Assembly: GCA_028283855.1 (NCBI GenBank)
Contig: JAPWJX010000003.1
Coordinates: 868,001 to 932,000, forward strand
Origin: Verrucomicrobium sp.
GTDB lineage: Bacteria; Verrucomicrobiota; Verrucomicrobiia; Methylacidiphilales; GAS474
Length of the DNA: 64,000 nucleotides
Reading direction: 5' to 3'
Below are positions 41,516-52,684 of this stretch, piece after piece. The position numbers were made by a program, and so were the translations under genes. Within the stretch, counting starts at the first letter, position 1. Each line of letters starts with the position of its first letter. Under the pieces are notes generated by a model. That model was not told the origin of the DNA, searched no databases, and was given only the letters and a program-made list of their open reading frames with translations.

Positions 41516-43012
41516 TCAAGGCTTGGCCGGTTCCTTCGGCAAGGTGGAGACCTCCTGCCGGGAGGGGAGCTGCCCGGCGTCCCAGCCGCCGCCCAGGGCC
41601 TGGATGAGGAGGACGCTGGTGTTCATCCGCCGGTTGCGGATGGTGATGGCGTTCTGCTGGTTGGTCAGGGCGACGTTCTGCGCGACGATGACGTCCAGGT
41701 AGCTCTGGGTGCCCGCCTTGTAGGCGTTGGTGGCGATCTGGAGGGACTTGTTGGCCGCCTCGACGGCCTTCATCTCCGCCGTTTCCTCCGCCTCCAGGAA
41801 GCGGAGGCCGACCAGGTCGTCCTCCACCTGCTGGAAGGCGGTGAGGACGGTCTGGCGGTAGGTGGCCACGGAGGCGTCATAGGCGGCGCGGGCCTGGACG
41901 ACCTGGGCGTGGTTTAGCCCCGCGTTGTAGAGGGGCTGAAGGAGGGAGGGACCGACCGACCAGACCAAGCTGGGCCAGGTGAAGAGTTTTTCCGCGTAGG
42001 AGCTTTGCGGGCCGACGCTGCCGTTGAGGTTGATCTGCGGGTAGTAGCCGGCGGTGGCCACGCCGATGGCGGCGTTGGCGGAGGCCACGGACCGTTCCTG
42101 CGCGGCGATGTCCGGGCGGCGCTCCAGGAGCGCGGCGGGGACGCCCGGCGGCAGGGCGGGAGGCTTGCCGGCCAACAGGGCGGCGGGCAGGGCGAATTGC
42201 GCGGGCGGCACGCCGACGAGGATGGCGATGGCGTGCTCGTACTGCGCCCGGGCCAGCTGCGTGTCCAGCAGGGTGACGCGGGCCTGCTCCAGCTGGGCCT
42301 TGGCCTGGGCGACGGATTGGGCGGAGTCGACGCCGCTCTTGTAGAGGTTTTCCGTCAGAACGAGGTATTTTTCGTAGGAGGAGATGGTGTCCTGCAGGAG
42401 AGCGATCTGGGAATCGCTCCCGTGGAGGCTGAACCAGTCCTGCGCCAGTTCCGCCTGGTAGGAGAGGCGGGCGTTTTCCAGGAGGGCGGCGGCGTTCTGG
42501 GCGTTGGCCACGCCTTCTTCCGCCTGGCGGCGGACCTGGCCCCAGACGTCGACGACGTAGGTGAGCTGGACCGGGAGGTTGTAGACGGTGTTGGAGGGGG
42601 CGGAGTTGTCCGCGGCGCCCTTGCCGATGGTGGTGGAGCCGCGCGAGTTCGTCAGGCTGGGGCCGAAGTTGACCGTCGGGTAGAGGGCGCTGTTCGCCAC
42701 GCGGACGGCGGCGCGGGCCTGCCGGTATTGGGCCTCCGCCGCGGCGATGTTCTGGTTGTTGAGGGTGACCTTTTCCTCCAGGGCGTTCAGCTCGGAATCG
42801 CCGTAGATTTCCCACCATTTTCCGCGCGGCTGGGCGTCGCGGGGGGCGGCGGGTTTCCAGGGGATCTCTCCGGCCTGTCCCTGGGGGGGAACTTCCTTAT
42901 ACCCCTCCGGCAGCGGCGCGCCGGGTGGCAGGGGATCCGGGCGGCGGTAGTCCGGCCCCACCATGCAGCCCGCCAGGAGGAGGGCGCTTAGGAAAAGAAG
43001 GCGCGCCTTCAT
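41516..43012 (-). CDS. RND efflux outer-membrane lipoprotein (NodT/OprM family)
   Basis: 498 residues from ATG 43012. Lipobox LLLAGC followed by MVGPDYRRPDPLPPG is the classic NodT-family N-terminus. Two helical repeats (WWEIYGDSELNALEEKVTLNNQNI; second around LLERRPDIAAQERSVASANAAIGVA) and LTYVVDVWGQVRRQAEEG and SVGPSLLQPLYNAG follow. It forms the outer-membrane exit duct for the pump complex encoded directly upstream and overlaps that gene by four bases. It is unrelated in detail to the other efflux lipoprotein at 30.7-32.1 kb, which lacks a pump. Confidence 0.92.
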   Translation of the reverse strand: MKARLLFLSALLLAGCMVGPDYRRPDPLPPGAPLPEGYKEVPPQGQAGEIPWKPAAPRDAQPRGKWWEIYGDSELNALEEKVTLNNQNIAAAEAQYRQARAAVRVANSALYPTVNFGPSLTNSRGSTTIGKGAADNSAPSNTVYNLPVQLTYVVDVWGQVRRQAEEGVANAQNAAALLENARLSYQAELAQDWFSLHGSDSQIALLQDTISSYEKYLVLTENLYKSGVDSAQSVAQAKAQLEQARVTLLDTQLARAQYEHAIAILVGVPPAQFALPAALLAGKPPALPPGVPAALLERRPDIAAQERSVASANAAIGVATAGYYPQINLNGSVGPQSSYAEKLFTWPSLVWSVGPSLLQPLYNAGLNHAQVVQARAAYDASVATYRQTVLTAFQQVEDDLVGLRFLEAEETAEMKAVEAANKSLQIATNAYKAGTQSYLDVIVAQNVALTNQQNAITIRNRRMNTSVLLIQALGGGWDAGQLPSRQEVSTLPKEPAKP

Positions 43013-46000
43013 GCCGCGGCCTCCGCGGGTTTCAGGGAGAGGCCCAGGCGCCGCCGCCAGCTCAGCCGCAGCCGGTCGAGCGCCAGATAGACGACGGGGG
43101 TGGTGTACAGGGTCAAAAGCTGGCTCAGGGCCAGGCCGCCGATGATGGCGATGCCCAGGGGCCGCCGCAGCTCGGAACCGATGCCCGCCGCGCAGGCCAG
43201 GGGGACGGCGCCGAGCATGGCGGCCATCGTCGTCATCAGGATGGGGCGGAAGCGGAGGTGGCAGGCTTCCTCGATCGCCTCCCGCGGGGAGCGGCCGTGG
43301 TCGCGCTCCGCCGTGATGGCGAAGTCGATCATGAGGATGGCGTTCTTCTTCACGATGCCGATGAGGAGGATGACGCCGATGATGGCGATGAGGCTCAGCT
43401 CGGTATGCGTCACCCAGAGGGCCAGGCAAGCGCCGACGCCGGCGGAGGGCAGGGTGGAGAGGATGGTGAGGGGATGGAAGGTGTTTTCGTAGAGCATGCC
43501 CAGGACGATGTAGATGACCCCCAGGGAGGCGAGGATGAGGATCGGCTCGTCCTTCAGGGAGCTTTGGAAGGCCTGGGCCGTCCCGGCGAAGCCCGCGCGG
43601 ATGGTGGCGGGGAAGCCGATCTTCGCCTTGGCATTTTCCAGGACCTTCACGGCGTCGCCCAGGGACTTCCCCCGCGTGACGCCGAAGGAAAGGGTGACGG
43701 AGGGGAAGGGCCCCTGGTGCCGGATGGCCAGAGGGGCGACGCTTGTCTCATAGCGGGCGAAGGAGGAAAGGGGCACCATCTGGCCGCCGGGAGAGCGGAC
43801 GTAGAGGTCGCGCAGCGTTTCCGGCTCCCCGGCGTATTGCGGGGCCACTTCCATCACCACGTGGTATTGGTTGTTGTCCGCGTACATGGTGGAGACCAGG
43901 GCCTGGCCGTAGGCGCCGTAGAGGGTGTTGTCGATTTGCTTGGCCGTGATGCCCAGGCGGGCGGCGGTGTCCCGGTCGAAGGTGAGGTAGGTCTGCCGGC
44001 CGCCGATCTGCTGGTCGCTGTTCGGGTCGGTCAGGACGGGGGACTGCTTGAGTTCGGCCAGCAGTTTCGGGGCCCAGGCGGTCACTTCGCCGACCTCGTC
44101 GCTCACCAGGGTGTATTGGTAGAGGGAGTTTCCCCCGCGTCCCCCCACGCGGATGTCCTGTTGCGGCTGGAGGTAGAGGGAGGCTCCGGAGATGGTCTGC
44201 AGCTTGGGGCGCAGGCGGTCGATGACTTCCTCCGCCGAGGGCCGCTCGCTGCGCGGCTTGAGCGTGATGAAGATGTTGGCGCTGTTCCCCGCGCCGCCCC
44301 CGGTGAATCCCGCCACGGAGGCGACGGCCGGGTCGGCGCTGACGATTTCGATGAGCTGCCGCAGGTATCCGCTGCATGACGCGGAAGGAGGTCCCCTGGT
44401 CGGCGACGACCGAGCCGGAGAGCCGCCCGATGTCCTGCTCCGGGAAGAAGCCCTTTGGCAGGTGGCCGAAGAGGTAGAAGTTCAGCGCGATGGTGGCGGC
44501 CAGGGAAAGGAGGGTCAGGCCCGGGTGCCGCAGGACGGCGGCCAGGGAGCGGCGGTAGGCGTCGGCCACGCGGGTGAAGGCCCTTTCCGACCCGTGGTAG
44601 AAGCGCCCCCGCTTCTCCTCCTCCGGGCGGCGGAGGAGGCGGGAGCACATCATCGGCGTGGTGGTCAGGGAGACCAGGAGGGAGATGAGGACGGCGACGG
44701 AGAGGGTGACGGCGAATTCCCGGAACATCCGCCCCACCAGCCCGCCCATGAGCAGGAGCGGGATGAAGACGGCGACGAGGGAAAGGCTCATGGAAAGGAC
44801 GGTGAAGCCGATTTCCTTGGCCCCTTTCCGGGCGGCTTCCAGAGGGGAGAGGCCTTCTTCCATGTGCCGGGTCACGTTTTCCAGGACCACGATGGCGTCG
44901 TCCACCACGAAGCCGGTGGAGATGGTCAGGGCCATGAGGGAGATGTTGTTCAGGCTGAAGCCCAGGATTTTCATCACGCCGAAGGTGGCGACGAGGGAGA
45001 CCGGCACCGCGACCCCCGGGATCAGGGTGGAGCGCCAGTCCCGCAGGAAGACGAAGACGACGAGGATGACCAGCAGGATGGAGAGGAGGAGCGTCACCTC
45101 CACGTCGTGCACGGAGGCGCGGATGGTCGTCGTCTGGTCCATGAGGACGTCGAAGCGGATGCCCTGCGGGATGGAGGCCTTCAGCTGGGGGATGACGGCG
45201 CGGATGCGGTCGACCGTCTCGATGATGTTGGCGTTCGGCTCCCGGGAGACGATGAGGAGGATGGAGGGCTTCCCGTTGGCGAAGCCCGCGTTGCGGACGT
45301 TTTCCACCGAGTCGACAACCTCCGCCACGTCTCCCACGCGGACGGGGGCGCCGTTGGTGTAGGCCAGGATCAGCCGGGCGTAGTCCTCCGCCTGGAAGAT
45401 CTGGTCGTTGGCCTCTATGGCCATGTTGAGGTTCCCGTTCTCGAAGGCGCCCTTGGGGATGTTCGCGTTGGCGGAGGCCAGGGTGGAGCGCGCCTGGTCC
45501 AGGCCGATGCCGTATTTGTAGAGGGCGGCGGGATTCAGCTCGATGCGGACGGCGGGCAGGGAGCTGCCGCCCACCGTCACCTGGCCCACGCCCTCCAGCT
45601 GGGAGATTTTCTGCGCCAGGACGGTGGAGGCCAGGTCGTAGAGGCGGCCCTTCGTGTAGGTGTCGGAGGTGAGGGCCAGGACCATGATCGGCGCGTCGGC
45701 CGGGTTGACCTTCCGGTAGCTGGGGTTGTTCGGGAGGTTGGTGGGGAGCTGGGCGCGGGCGGCGTTGATCGCCGCCATGACGTCCCGCGCGGCGGCGTCG
45801 ATGTTCCGGTCCAGGTCGAACTGGAGGGTGACGCGGGAGGAGCCCAGGGAGCTGTCCGAGGTCATCTCCGTCACCCCCGCGATGCGGCCGAAGGTGCGCT
45901 CCAACGGCGCAGCGACGGAGGAGGCCATGATCTCCGGGCTGGCGCCGGGAAGGCCGGCGTTCACGCTGATGGTGGGGAAGTCGACCTGGGGCATCGGCGC

Positions 46001-46102
46001 CACCGGCAAGGTGGCGAAGGCGACGGCCCCCGCCAGCGTGGCGGCGACGGTCAGGAGGACGGTGCCGATCGGCCGCCGCAGGAACGGCTCGGAGATGTTC
46101 AT
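43009..46102 (-). pseudogene. RND multidrug efflux pump (MdtC/MuxC-like) disrupted by a one-base frameshift
   Basis: Start ATG 46102. The first frame encodes the normal pump N-terminus ([20 protein letters not shown]) through GTSFRVMQR; then the frame breaks at about 44368. Removing one base (a T on the plus strand, A on the coding strand) restores [19 protein letters not shown] and continues into the second frame, [19 protein letters not shown], to the end at 43009. Total length 3,094 is 3x1031+1, so one extra base explains all. The corrected protein would be 1,030 residues, full length. As read, the product would stop after about 784 residues with roughly 205 aberrant ones. It is either a recent mutation or a sequence error. 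The gene overlaps its neighbours by four bases on both sides. Confidence 0.87.
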
Positions 46103-49100
46103 GCCGCGCCCCCCTTCCGGCGGCGGGCCAGGCGGTCGAACCAGAGGTAGATGACCGGGGTGGTGTAGAGGGTCAGGACTTGGCTGACGAGGAGGCCGCC
46201 GATGATGGTGATGCCCAGGGGGCGGCGCAGCTCGGAGCCCATGCCGCCGCCCAGGGCCAGCGGCAGCGCGCCGAAGAGGGCGGCCAGGGTGGTCATCATG
46301 ATGGGGCGGAAGCGCAGGAGGCAGCCCTGGTAGATGGCTTCCTCCGGGGATTTCCCCTCCTTGCGCTGCGCGTCGAGGGCGAAGTCGACCATCATGATGG
46401 CGTTCTTCTTCACGATGCCGATGAGGAGGATGATGCCGATCAAGGCGACCAGGCCCAGCGGCGTGCGGAAGAGGAGGAGGGCCAGGATCGCGCCGACGCC
46501 CGCGGAGGGGAGGGTGGAGAGGATGGTGATGGGGTGGATGTAGCTTTCGTAGAGGACGCCCAGGACGATGTAGACGGTGATGAGCGCGGCCAGGATGAGG
46601 AGGGGCTCGTTCTTGAGGGAGTTTTGGAAGGCCTGCGCGGTGCCCTGGAAGGCGGCGTCGATGCTGCCGGGCATGCGGATCTCCTTCTCCGCTTTCTTGA
46701 TGGCCTCCACCGCCTCGCCCAGGGCGGCGCCGGGGGCCAGGTTGAAGGAAAGGGTGACGACGGGGAATTGCCCCTGGTGGTTGACGGTGAGCGGACCGGA
46801 GAGGACGTCCCAGCGGGCGAAGGCTCCCAGCGGGATGCCCAGGGAGGCGGGGGCCTGGTTGGCCAGGGAGGGCGCGGTGGCGGAGGAGAGGTTGGCGGTG
46901 GGGTTGGTGGAGGAGGCGCCGGTCTGCTGCGCCGCCTGGCCGGTGGAGGAGGAGCTGGAGGAATTGATGTAAATTTGGTTGAGGGCGGCGGGGTCGCGGC
47001 GAAACTCGGGCTTCACCTCCATGACCACGTAGTATTGGTTGAGCTGGGTGAACATGGTGGAGACGAGCCGTTGGCCGAAGGCGTCGTAGAGGGTGTTGTC
47101 CAGCGTGGTGGCGCTCACCCCCAGGCGGGAGGCGGTGTCGCGGTCGAACTGGATGGAGGCGCGCAGCCCGTCGGTCAGCTGGTCGCTGGCCACGTCGCGC
47201 AGTTCCGGGCATTGGCGGAGGCGGGCCAGGAGCTTGGGGGCCCAGACGTTCAGCTCCTTTTGATCGGGGTCTTCCAGGGTGTATTGGTAGGCGGTGCGGC
47301 TGACCCGGTCGTCGACGGTCAGGTCCTGCACGGGCTGCATGTAGAGGGAGATGCCGGGCACGCGGGCGGCCTTTTCCTGCAGGCGGGCGATCACGTCCGC
47401 GGCGGAGGCGTCCCGCTGGTCCAGGGGCTTGAGGTTGATCTGGAAGCGCCCGCTGTTGAGGGTCAGGTTGAGGCCGTCGATGCCAATGAAGGAGGAGAGG
47501 CTCTCCACGGCGGGGTCCTGCAGGATGACGTCGGCCAGGGCCTTTTGGCGCTCCGTCATGGCGGGGAAGGAGACGGACTGGGGCGCCTCCGAGATGCCCT
47601 GGATGACGCCGGTGTCCTGGAGGGGGAAGAAGCTCTTCGGCGCGACGGCGTAGAGGGCGACGGTGAGGACCAGGGTGGCCAGGGCGACGAGGAGGGTGAG
47701 GGGCTGGCGGGCCAGCACCCATTGCAGCGTCCGTCCGTAGGCGGCGATGACCCGCTCGAAGGCCTGCTCCGACCAATGGTAGAAGCGGCTCTGCTTTTCC
47801 TCCGGCACGCGGCGCAGGAGCCGGGCGCACATCATCGGCGTGAGGGTGAGGGAGACGACGGCGGAGACGAGGATGGTGACGGAAAGGGTGATGGCGAATT
47901 CCCGGAAGAGGCGGCCGACGATGTCCCCCATGAAGAGGAGGGGGATGAGGACGGCGATGAGGGAGACGGTCAGGGAGACGATGGTGAAGCCGATCTGCGC
48001 CGAGCCCTTCAGCGCCGCCTGGAAGGGGGACTCCCCCTCTTCGATGTAGCGGGAGATGTTCTCGATCATGACGATGGCGTCGTCCACCACGAAGCCGGTG
48101 GAGATGGTCAGGGCCATGAGGGAGAGGTTGTTGAGGGAGAAGCCGCAGAGGTACATGACTCCGAAGGTGCCGACGAGGGAGAGGGGCACCGCCACGCTGG
48201 GGATGATCGTGGCGGCCACGCTGCGCAGGAAGAGGAAGATGACGAGGACGACGAGGGTGATGGTGAGGAAGAGCTCGAACTCGACGTCGTGGACGGAGGC
48301 GCGGATGGTCGTCGTGCGGTCGATGAGGACCTGCAGGTTGACGGAGGCGGGGAGGGTCTGGCGCAGCTTGGGCAGGAGCTGCTTGATCCGGTCGACGACG
48401 GCGATGACGTTGGCCCCCGGCTGGCGCTGGATGTTGACGATGACCGCCGGGGTGCGGTCCATCCAGGCGGCCTGCCGCACGTCCTGCGCGCCCATCTTCA
48501 CCTCCGCCACGTCGGAGAGGCGGACGGGGGCGCTGTTCCGGTAGGCGATGACCAGGTCGGCGTAGCTCTGGGCGTCCAGGAGCTGGTCGTTGGCGCCGAT
48601 CTGGTAGGTCTGGGAGGGGCCGTCGAAGCTGCCCTTGGCCGCGTTCACGTTGGCCGCGGAGATGGCGTTGCGGACGTCTTCCAGGTTCAGGCGGTAGAAG
48701 GCCAGCTGGGTGGGGTTGAGCTGGACGCGGACGGCGGGTTTCTGCCCGCCGCTGAGCGTCACCAGGCCCACGCCGGAGATCTGGGAGATCTTTTGCGCGA
48801 GGCGGGTGTCGACCAGATCCTCCACCTTGGAGAGCGGCAGCACGTCGGAGGTGAGGGCCAGGGTGAGGATCGGCGCGTCGGCGGGGTTGCTCTTGCTGTA
48901 GATGGGCGGGTTGGGAAGGTTGGCGGGGAGGTAGGTGCCGGCGCTGTTGATCGACTGCTGGATCTGCTGCTCAGCCACGTCGACGTTCAGGTTCAGGTTG
49001 AACTGGAGGGTGATGACGGAGCTGCCGAAGGAGCTGATGGAGGTCATCTGCTGGAGCCCGGGCACCTGGCCGAATTGCCGCTCCAGCGGCGCGGTGACGG

Positions 49101-49284
49101 AGGAGGCCATCACTTCCGGGCTGGCGCCGGGATAGAACGTGAGGACCTGGATGGTGGGGTAGTCGACCTGCGGGAGGGCGGAGACCGGCAGCTGGGTGAA
49201 GCCGAGGCCGCCGGCCAGGAGCACCGCCACCATCAGCAGGGTGGTGGCCACCGGCCGCTCGATGAAGAAGCGGGAGGGGTTCAC
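46099..49284 (-). CDS. RND multidrug efflux pump subunit (MdtB/MuxB-like)
   Basis: 1,061 residues, a full-length HAE1-type inner-membrane pump. It shows [20 protein letters not shown], the [22 protein letters not shown] porter segment, and the proton-relay helix [23 protein letters not shown] with the paired aspartates. AFEERVI-like loops and a second set of helices ([28 protein letters not shown]) follow. It exports drugs or other amphiphiles by proton antiport with the adaptor upstream and lipoprotein downstream. Two different pump genes in tandem is the MdtABC/MuxABC plan, where the two subunits form a mixed trimer. A Ser/Thr/Ala-rich insertion (roughly 46835-46965) in the second periplasmic part is absent from the sister pump. 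Confidence 0.93.
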   Translation of the reverse strand: MNPSRFFIERPVATTLLMVAVLLAGGLGFTQLPVSALPQVDYPTIQVLTFYPGASPEVMASSVTAPLERQFGQVPGLQQMTSISSFGSSVITLQFNLNLNVDVAEQQIQQSINSAGTYLPANLPNPPIYSKSNPADAPILTLALTSDVLPLSKVEDLVDTRLAQKISQISGVGLVTLSGGQKPAVRVQLNPTQLAFYRLNLEDVRNAISAANVNAAKGSFDGPSQTYQIGANDQLLDAQSYADLVIAYRNSAPVRLSDVAEVKMGAQDVRQAAWMDRTPAVIVNIQRQPGANVIAVVDRIKQLLPKLRQTLPASVNLQVLIDRTTTIRASVHDVEFELFLTITLVVLVIFLFLRSVAATIIPSVAVPLSLVGTFGVMYLCGFSLNNLSLMALTISTGFVVDDAIVMIENISRYIEEGESPFQAALKGSAQIGFTIVSLTVSLIAVLIPLLFMGDIVGRLFREFAITLSVTILVSAVVSLTLTPMMCARLLRRVPEEKQSRFYHWSEQAFERVIAAYGRTLQWVLARQPLTLLVALATLVLTVALYAVAPKSFFPLQDTGVIQGISEAPQSVSFPAMTERQKALADVILQDPAVESLSSFIGIDGLNLTLNSGRFQINLKPLDQRDASAADVIARLQEKAARVPGISLYMQPVQDLTVDDRVSRTAYQYTLEDPDQKELNVWAPKLLARLRQCPELRDVASDQLTDGLRASIQFDRDTASRLGVSATTLDNTLYDAFGQRLVSTMFTQLNQYYVVMEVKPEFRRDPAALNQIYINSSSSSSTGQAAQQTGASSTNPTANLSSATAPSLANQAPASLGIPLGAFARWDVLSGPLTVNHQGQFPVVTLSFNLAPGAALGEAVEAIKKAEKEIRMPGSIDAAFQGTAQAFQNSLKNEPLLILAALITVYIVLGVLYESYIHPITILSTLPSAGVGAILALLLFRTPLGLVALIGIILLIGIVKKNAIMMVDFALDAQRKEGKSPEEAIYQGCLLRFRPIMMTTLAALFGALPLALGGGMGSELRRPLGITIIGGLLVSQVLTLYTTPVIYLWFDRLARRRKGGAA

Positions 49285-50519
49285 TTCAGCTGCAGGTTGA
49301 CCTTGCCGCCGTCCTTGAGCTGGTCCACGCCCTCTGTCACCACGGTGTCGCCGGGGGAGAGGCCGTCGAGGACCTCGACGTTCTCGCCCTCCGTCACGCC
49401 CGTCTTGACCGGGCGGAGGGTGACGGTGCCGTCCGGCTGCGCCAGGTAGACGAAGAGACCCTGCGGCCCGCGCTGCACGGCGGCCGTGGGGGCCAGGGTG
49501 GCGCCCGCATGCTGCTCCACCAGGAGGCGGGCGTTGACGAACTGGTTGGGGAAGAGGGCGTTGTCCTCGTTGGGAAAGAGCGCGCGCAGCTTGAGCGTGC
49601 CGGTGGTGGTGTCGATCTGGTTGTCGATGGAGAGGAGGGAGCCCTGGGCCAGCTTCCGCCGCATCTCCCGGTCGAAGGCGTCGACGACCAGCTTCTCATG
49701 CGCGTTGAAGCGGCGCAGGATGGGCGGCAGCACGTCCTCCGCCAGGGGGAAGATGACGGTGATCGGCTGCACCTGGGTGATGACCAAAAGACCGCTGGTG
49801 TCGCTGGAGTGGACCATGTTGCCCGGATCGACGAGGCGCAGGCCGACGCGGCCGGTGATCGGCGCGATGATGTGGCAGTAGGTGAGGTTGAGCTGCGCCG
49901 TTTCGACGGCGGCCTCGTCGCTGGCGATGGTGGCCACGTCCTGGGCCACGGTGGCCTGCTGGGTGGCCAGCGTCTGCTGGGGAATCGAGTCCTGCGCCCA
50001 CAGGGTCTTGTACCGCTCCAGGTCGACTTTGGCGTTGGCCAAGAGGGCCTTGTCCCGCTCCAGCTGCCCCTTGGCCTGGTCCAGAGCGGCCTGGTAGGGG
50101 CGGGTGTCGATCTCCGCCAGGGGATCGCCTTCCTTCACGGACTGACCCTCCGTGTAGAAGATCTTCATCAGCTGCCCGTCGACGCGGCTCCGCACGGTGA
50201 CGGTGTAGAGGGGCGTCACCGCGCCGAGGCCGTTCTGGTAGACGTGAACGTCCCCCTTCGTCACCTTCATGCCGACGACGGAGGGAGTCTCCGCGCTCAT
50301 TTTGTGGCGGCGGCGTTTGGCGGGGGCGTCGGAGCCGTGCAGAAAATACCAGGCCGCCCCGCCTCCCAAAAGGAGGAGCAGGACGATCCAGATCCATCCC
50401 CGCCGCTTGGGCGGCGGCGGAGCGGGGAGGGCTTGCGGGGGTGGCGGCGGATTATTCAAGGGGGTGAAGTACTTGGAAGACGCCGAAGGGCCTTTCTTGT
50501 TACACGGAAAATGACGCAA
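49281..50519 (-). CDS. RND efflux periplasmic adaptor (MdtA/MuxA-like)
   Basis: Up to 412 residues from a TTG at 50519; a TTG at 50459 (giving [20 protein letters not shown]) is possible. A Pro-rich cytoplasmic tail and one membrane anchor ([19 protein letters not shown]) replace the usual signal peptide. The HlyD/RND adaptor domains follow: [36 protein letters not shown] (lipoyl half), a coiled-coil hairpin, [16 protein letters not shown] (second lipoyl half), beta-barrel and membrane-proximal parts. It links pump and outer-membrane channel. It is first in a four-gene operon in which every junction overlaps by ATGA. Confidence 0.9.
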   Translation of the reverse strand: MRHFPCNKKGPSASSKYFTPLNNPPPPPQALPAPPPPKRRGWIWIVLLLLLGGGAAWYFLHGSDAPAKRRRHKMSAETPSVVGMKVTKGDVHVYQNGLGAVTPLYTVTVRSRVDGQLMKIFYTEGQSVKEGDPLAEIDTRPYQAALDQAKGQLERDKALLANAKVDLERYKTLWAQDSIPQQTLATQQATVAQDVATIASDEAAVETAQLNLTYCHIIAPITGRVGLRLVDPGNMVHSSDTSGLLVITQVQPITVIFPLAEDVLPPILRRFNAHEKLVVDAFDREMRRKLAQGSLLSIDNQIDTTTGTLKLRALFPNEDNALFPNQFVNARLLVEQHAGATLAPTAAVQRGPQGLFVYLAQPDGTVTLRPVKTGVTEGENVEVLDGLSPGDTVVTEGVDQLKDGGKVNLQLK

Positions 50520-50604
50520 ATCCCGTTAAAAATTGGCCGGGAACGCGCCCCCTTTTTGCTTGCCCGGGGAGGGGCCCCCCTTTAGCACTTAAGGTTCTCC
50601 GAAT

Positions 50605-50676
50605 GCCAGGGTAGCTCAGCGGTAGAGCAGGGGACTCATAAGCCCTTGGTCGCGGGTTCGATTCCCGCCTCTGGCA
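50605..50676 (+). tRNA. tRNA-Met (anticodon CAT)
   Basis: Acceptor GCCAGGG/CTCTGGC, D-arm GCTC/GAGC, anticodon loop CTCATAA (anticodon 50637-50639), T-arm GCGGG-TTCGATT-CCCGC. The anticodon stem GGGGA/GCCCT has an A-G mismatch next to the loop. It lacks the initiator acceptor features, so it is elongator Met, or less likely the lysidine-modified Ile tRNA. CCA is not encoded. kup starts 12 bases downstream. Confidence 0.92.
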
Positions 50677-50688
50677 CACCTCTTTCCC

Positions 50689-52557
50689 ATGTCCTCCCAT
50701 CCCCACCGGACCTTCCGTCTGTGGCCCCTGCTGGTCGGGGCCCTCGGCGTCGTCTACGGCGACATCGGCACCAGCCCCCTCTATACCATGAAGGAGTGCC
50801 TGGCCCATGCGGGCGGGGAGAGCCGGATCGAGGCCGCGTTGGGATGCGCCTCCCTCATCTTCTGGGCGCTTTTCCTGATCGTGAACGTCAAATACATCGC
50901 CTTCATCACCCGGGCGGACAATCACGGGGAGGGCGGCATCTTTGCCCTCCTGGCCCTGCGGCCGAAGCCTCCGGAGCATGTGAAGACCCTTTCCCTGACC
51001 GTCCTGGTCATCCTGGCCGGGGCGGCCCTCCTCTACGGAGACGGCATGATCACCCCGGCTATCTCCGTCTTGAGCGCGGCGGAGGGGCTGAAGGACGTGC
51101 GTCCGGGCTTCGAGCACCTGACGGTGCCGATCGCCGTGATCATCCTGGCCACCCTCTTTTGGGCGCAGCGGCATGGGACGGGGCGGATCGGCGGCTACTT
51201 CGGGCCGATCATGGTCGTCTGGTTCGGTGTCCTGGCGGTGACGGGCCTGGTCCAGATCGTCCGCCACCCCATCGTCCTCACCGCCCTCAATCCGCTCAAA
51301 GGGTTGGCCCTCCTGGCCCATCACCCCGTGGCCGGGCTCCTCGGCGCCGTCGTCCTCTCGGTAACCGGCGCGGAAGCCCTCTATGCCGACATGGGCCACT
51401 TCGGCCGCCGCGCCATCGCCTCCGGCTGGCATTGGGTCGTCTTTCCCGGGCTGGCGCTGAACTACTTCGGCCAGGCGGCCTGGGTCGTCGGCCACCCGGA
51501 CTCGGGCGCCAACCCCTTCTTCGCCCTCGTCCCGGCGGGACACTGGAAGCTGCTCCTGGTCCTCCTTTCCATCGCCGCCACGATCATCGCCAGCCAGGCC
51601 CTCATCTCCGGCACCTACTCCCTGACGAAGCAGGCCGTCCAGCTCGGCTACTTCCCGCGCCTGGGCGTCATCCACACCAGCGCGGAGCAGGAGGGGCAGA
51701 TCTTCATGCCCATGCTCAACTTCCTTATGGGCGTCGGCTGCATCCTCATCGTCATCGGCTTCGGCTCCAGCGACGCCCTGGCGGCGGCCTACGGCATCGC
51801 CGTGACCGGCACCATGGTGGCGACGACGGTGGCCTTTTACCGCGTCGTCCGTTTCCGTTGGGAATGGGCGCGTTGGAAGGCCCTCTCCCTCTGCGGCTTC
51901 TTCGCCGCCGTCGACCTTCTTTTCTTTGCCTCCAACCTGCCGAAGCTGACGGAAGGCGGCTGGCTCCCTCTCATCCTGGGCGGCTTCGTCTTCCTCATCA
52001 TGATCACCTGGAAGCGCGGGCGGCAGGAGATCGTCGGCCAGATCCTGCGCCAGGGAGCGGACATTGAGGACATCGTCCAGGACGTGCAGGAGAGCAACCT
52101 GGTGCGCGTGCCCGGCACCGCCGTCTTCATGTCCGCGCTGGGGAAAGGGACGCCCATCGCCCTCCTCCACCATCTCAAGGCCAACCGCTGCCTGCACAAG
52201 ACCGTCATCCTCCTGACCATCCAGACAGAGGGGGTGCCCCGCGTCACGGGCGACTTCCTCCGCACGGAAGACCTGGGCGGCGGCATCTGGCGCGCCGTCG
52301 CCTCCTACGGTTACATGGAATCGCCGCAGGCCCCGGCGCTCATCCAAGCCCTCATCGGGCGGGGGATCCCGATCAACCCGCAGGCGACCACCTACTACTT
52401 CAACCGGGAAACCGTGCTGGTGAGCGGCAAGACGAAGATGCATCCCTGGCAGAAGGAGCTCTACCGGATCCTCTCCCAAAACGCCCGGCCCGCGCGGGAC
52501 TACTTCGGCATCCCAGCCAACCAAATCATCGAAATGGGCCTGCCCATTCAGATTTAG
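50689..52557 (+). CDS. kup: KUP-type potassium uptake transporter
   Basis: 622 residues with twelve membrane helices in the first 430 and a cytoplasmic C-terminal domain. The family motif GVVYGDIGTSPLYTMKECL is near the N-terminus, with NVKYIAFITRADNHGEGGIFALLAL, LYGDGMITPAISVLSAAEGL, SVTGAEALYADMGHFG and LNYFGQAAWV following. KUP proteins carry K+ with H+ across the inner membrane. The short C-terminal part (VPGTAVFMSALGKGTPIALLHHL, YYFNRETVL) matches bacterial members. No ribosome-binding site precedes the ATG; the gene begins 12 bases after a tRNA and is followed 40 bases later by another tRNA. Confidence 0.95.
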   Translation: MSSHPHRTFRLWPLLVGALGVVYGDIGTSPLYTMKECLAHAGGESRIEAALGCASLIFWALFLIVNVKYIAFITRADNHGEGGIFALLALRPKPPEHVKTLSLTVLVILAGAALLYGDGMITPAISVLSAAEGLKDVRPGFEHLTVPIAVIILATLFWAQRHGTGRIGGYFGPIMVVWFGVLAVTGLVQIVRHPIVLTALNPLKGLALLAHHPVAGLLGAVVLSVTGAEALYADMGHFGRRAIASGWHWVVFPGLALNYFGQAAWVVGHPDSGANPFFALVPAGHWKLLLVLLSIAATIIASQALISGTYSLTKQAVQLGYFPRLGVIHTSAEQEGQIFMPMLNFLMGVGCILIVIGFGSSDALAAAYGIAVTGTMVATTVAFYRVVRFRWEWARWKALSLCGFFAAVDLLFFASNLPKLTEGGWLPLILGGFVFLIMITWKRGRQEIVGQILRQGADIEDIVQDVQESNLVRVPGTAVFMSALGKGTPIALLHHLKANRCLHKTVILLTIQTEGVPRVTGDFLRTEDLGGGIWRAVASYGYMESPQAPALIQALIGRGIPINPQATTYYFNRETVLVSGKTKMHPWQKELYRILSQNARPARDYFGIPANQIIEMGLPIQI

Positions 52558-52597
52558 TTGCGTCCGGTCCGCACTTCGGGCACTCTGACCCCTCCTT

Positions 52598-52671
52598 CGG
52601 GTTGTAGCGCAGCCTGGTAGCGCGCTTGGTTCGGGACCAAGAGGTCCAGGGTTCAAATCCCTGCAGCCCGA
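52598..52671 (+). tRNA. tRNA-Pro (anticodon CGG)
   Basis: Acceptor CGGGTTG/CAGCCCG, D-stem GCGC/GCGC, anticodon stem CTTGG/CCAAG with loop TTCGGGA (anticodon 52632-52634), T-arm CAGGG-TTCAAAT-CCCTG. All stems are paired. CCA is not encoded. It complements the GGG isoacceptor at 29414-29487. Confidence 0.95.
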
Positions 52672-52684
52672 TTTTCCTTTTTCA

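Noticed and set aside
44360-44380. Programmed frameshifting in the second RND pump gene
   Set aside because: No slippery run of identical bases at the break, and RND pumps are not known to use it; mutation or sequence error is simpler.
46180-49449. Plus-strand open frame of 1,089 codons opposite the first RND pump
   Set aside because: The translation is a string of Glu/Gly/Val/Asp without motifs, while the minus strand encodes a full-length pump with all landmarks.
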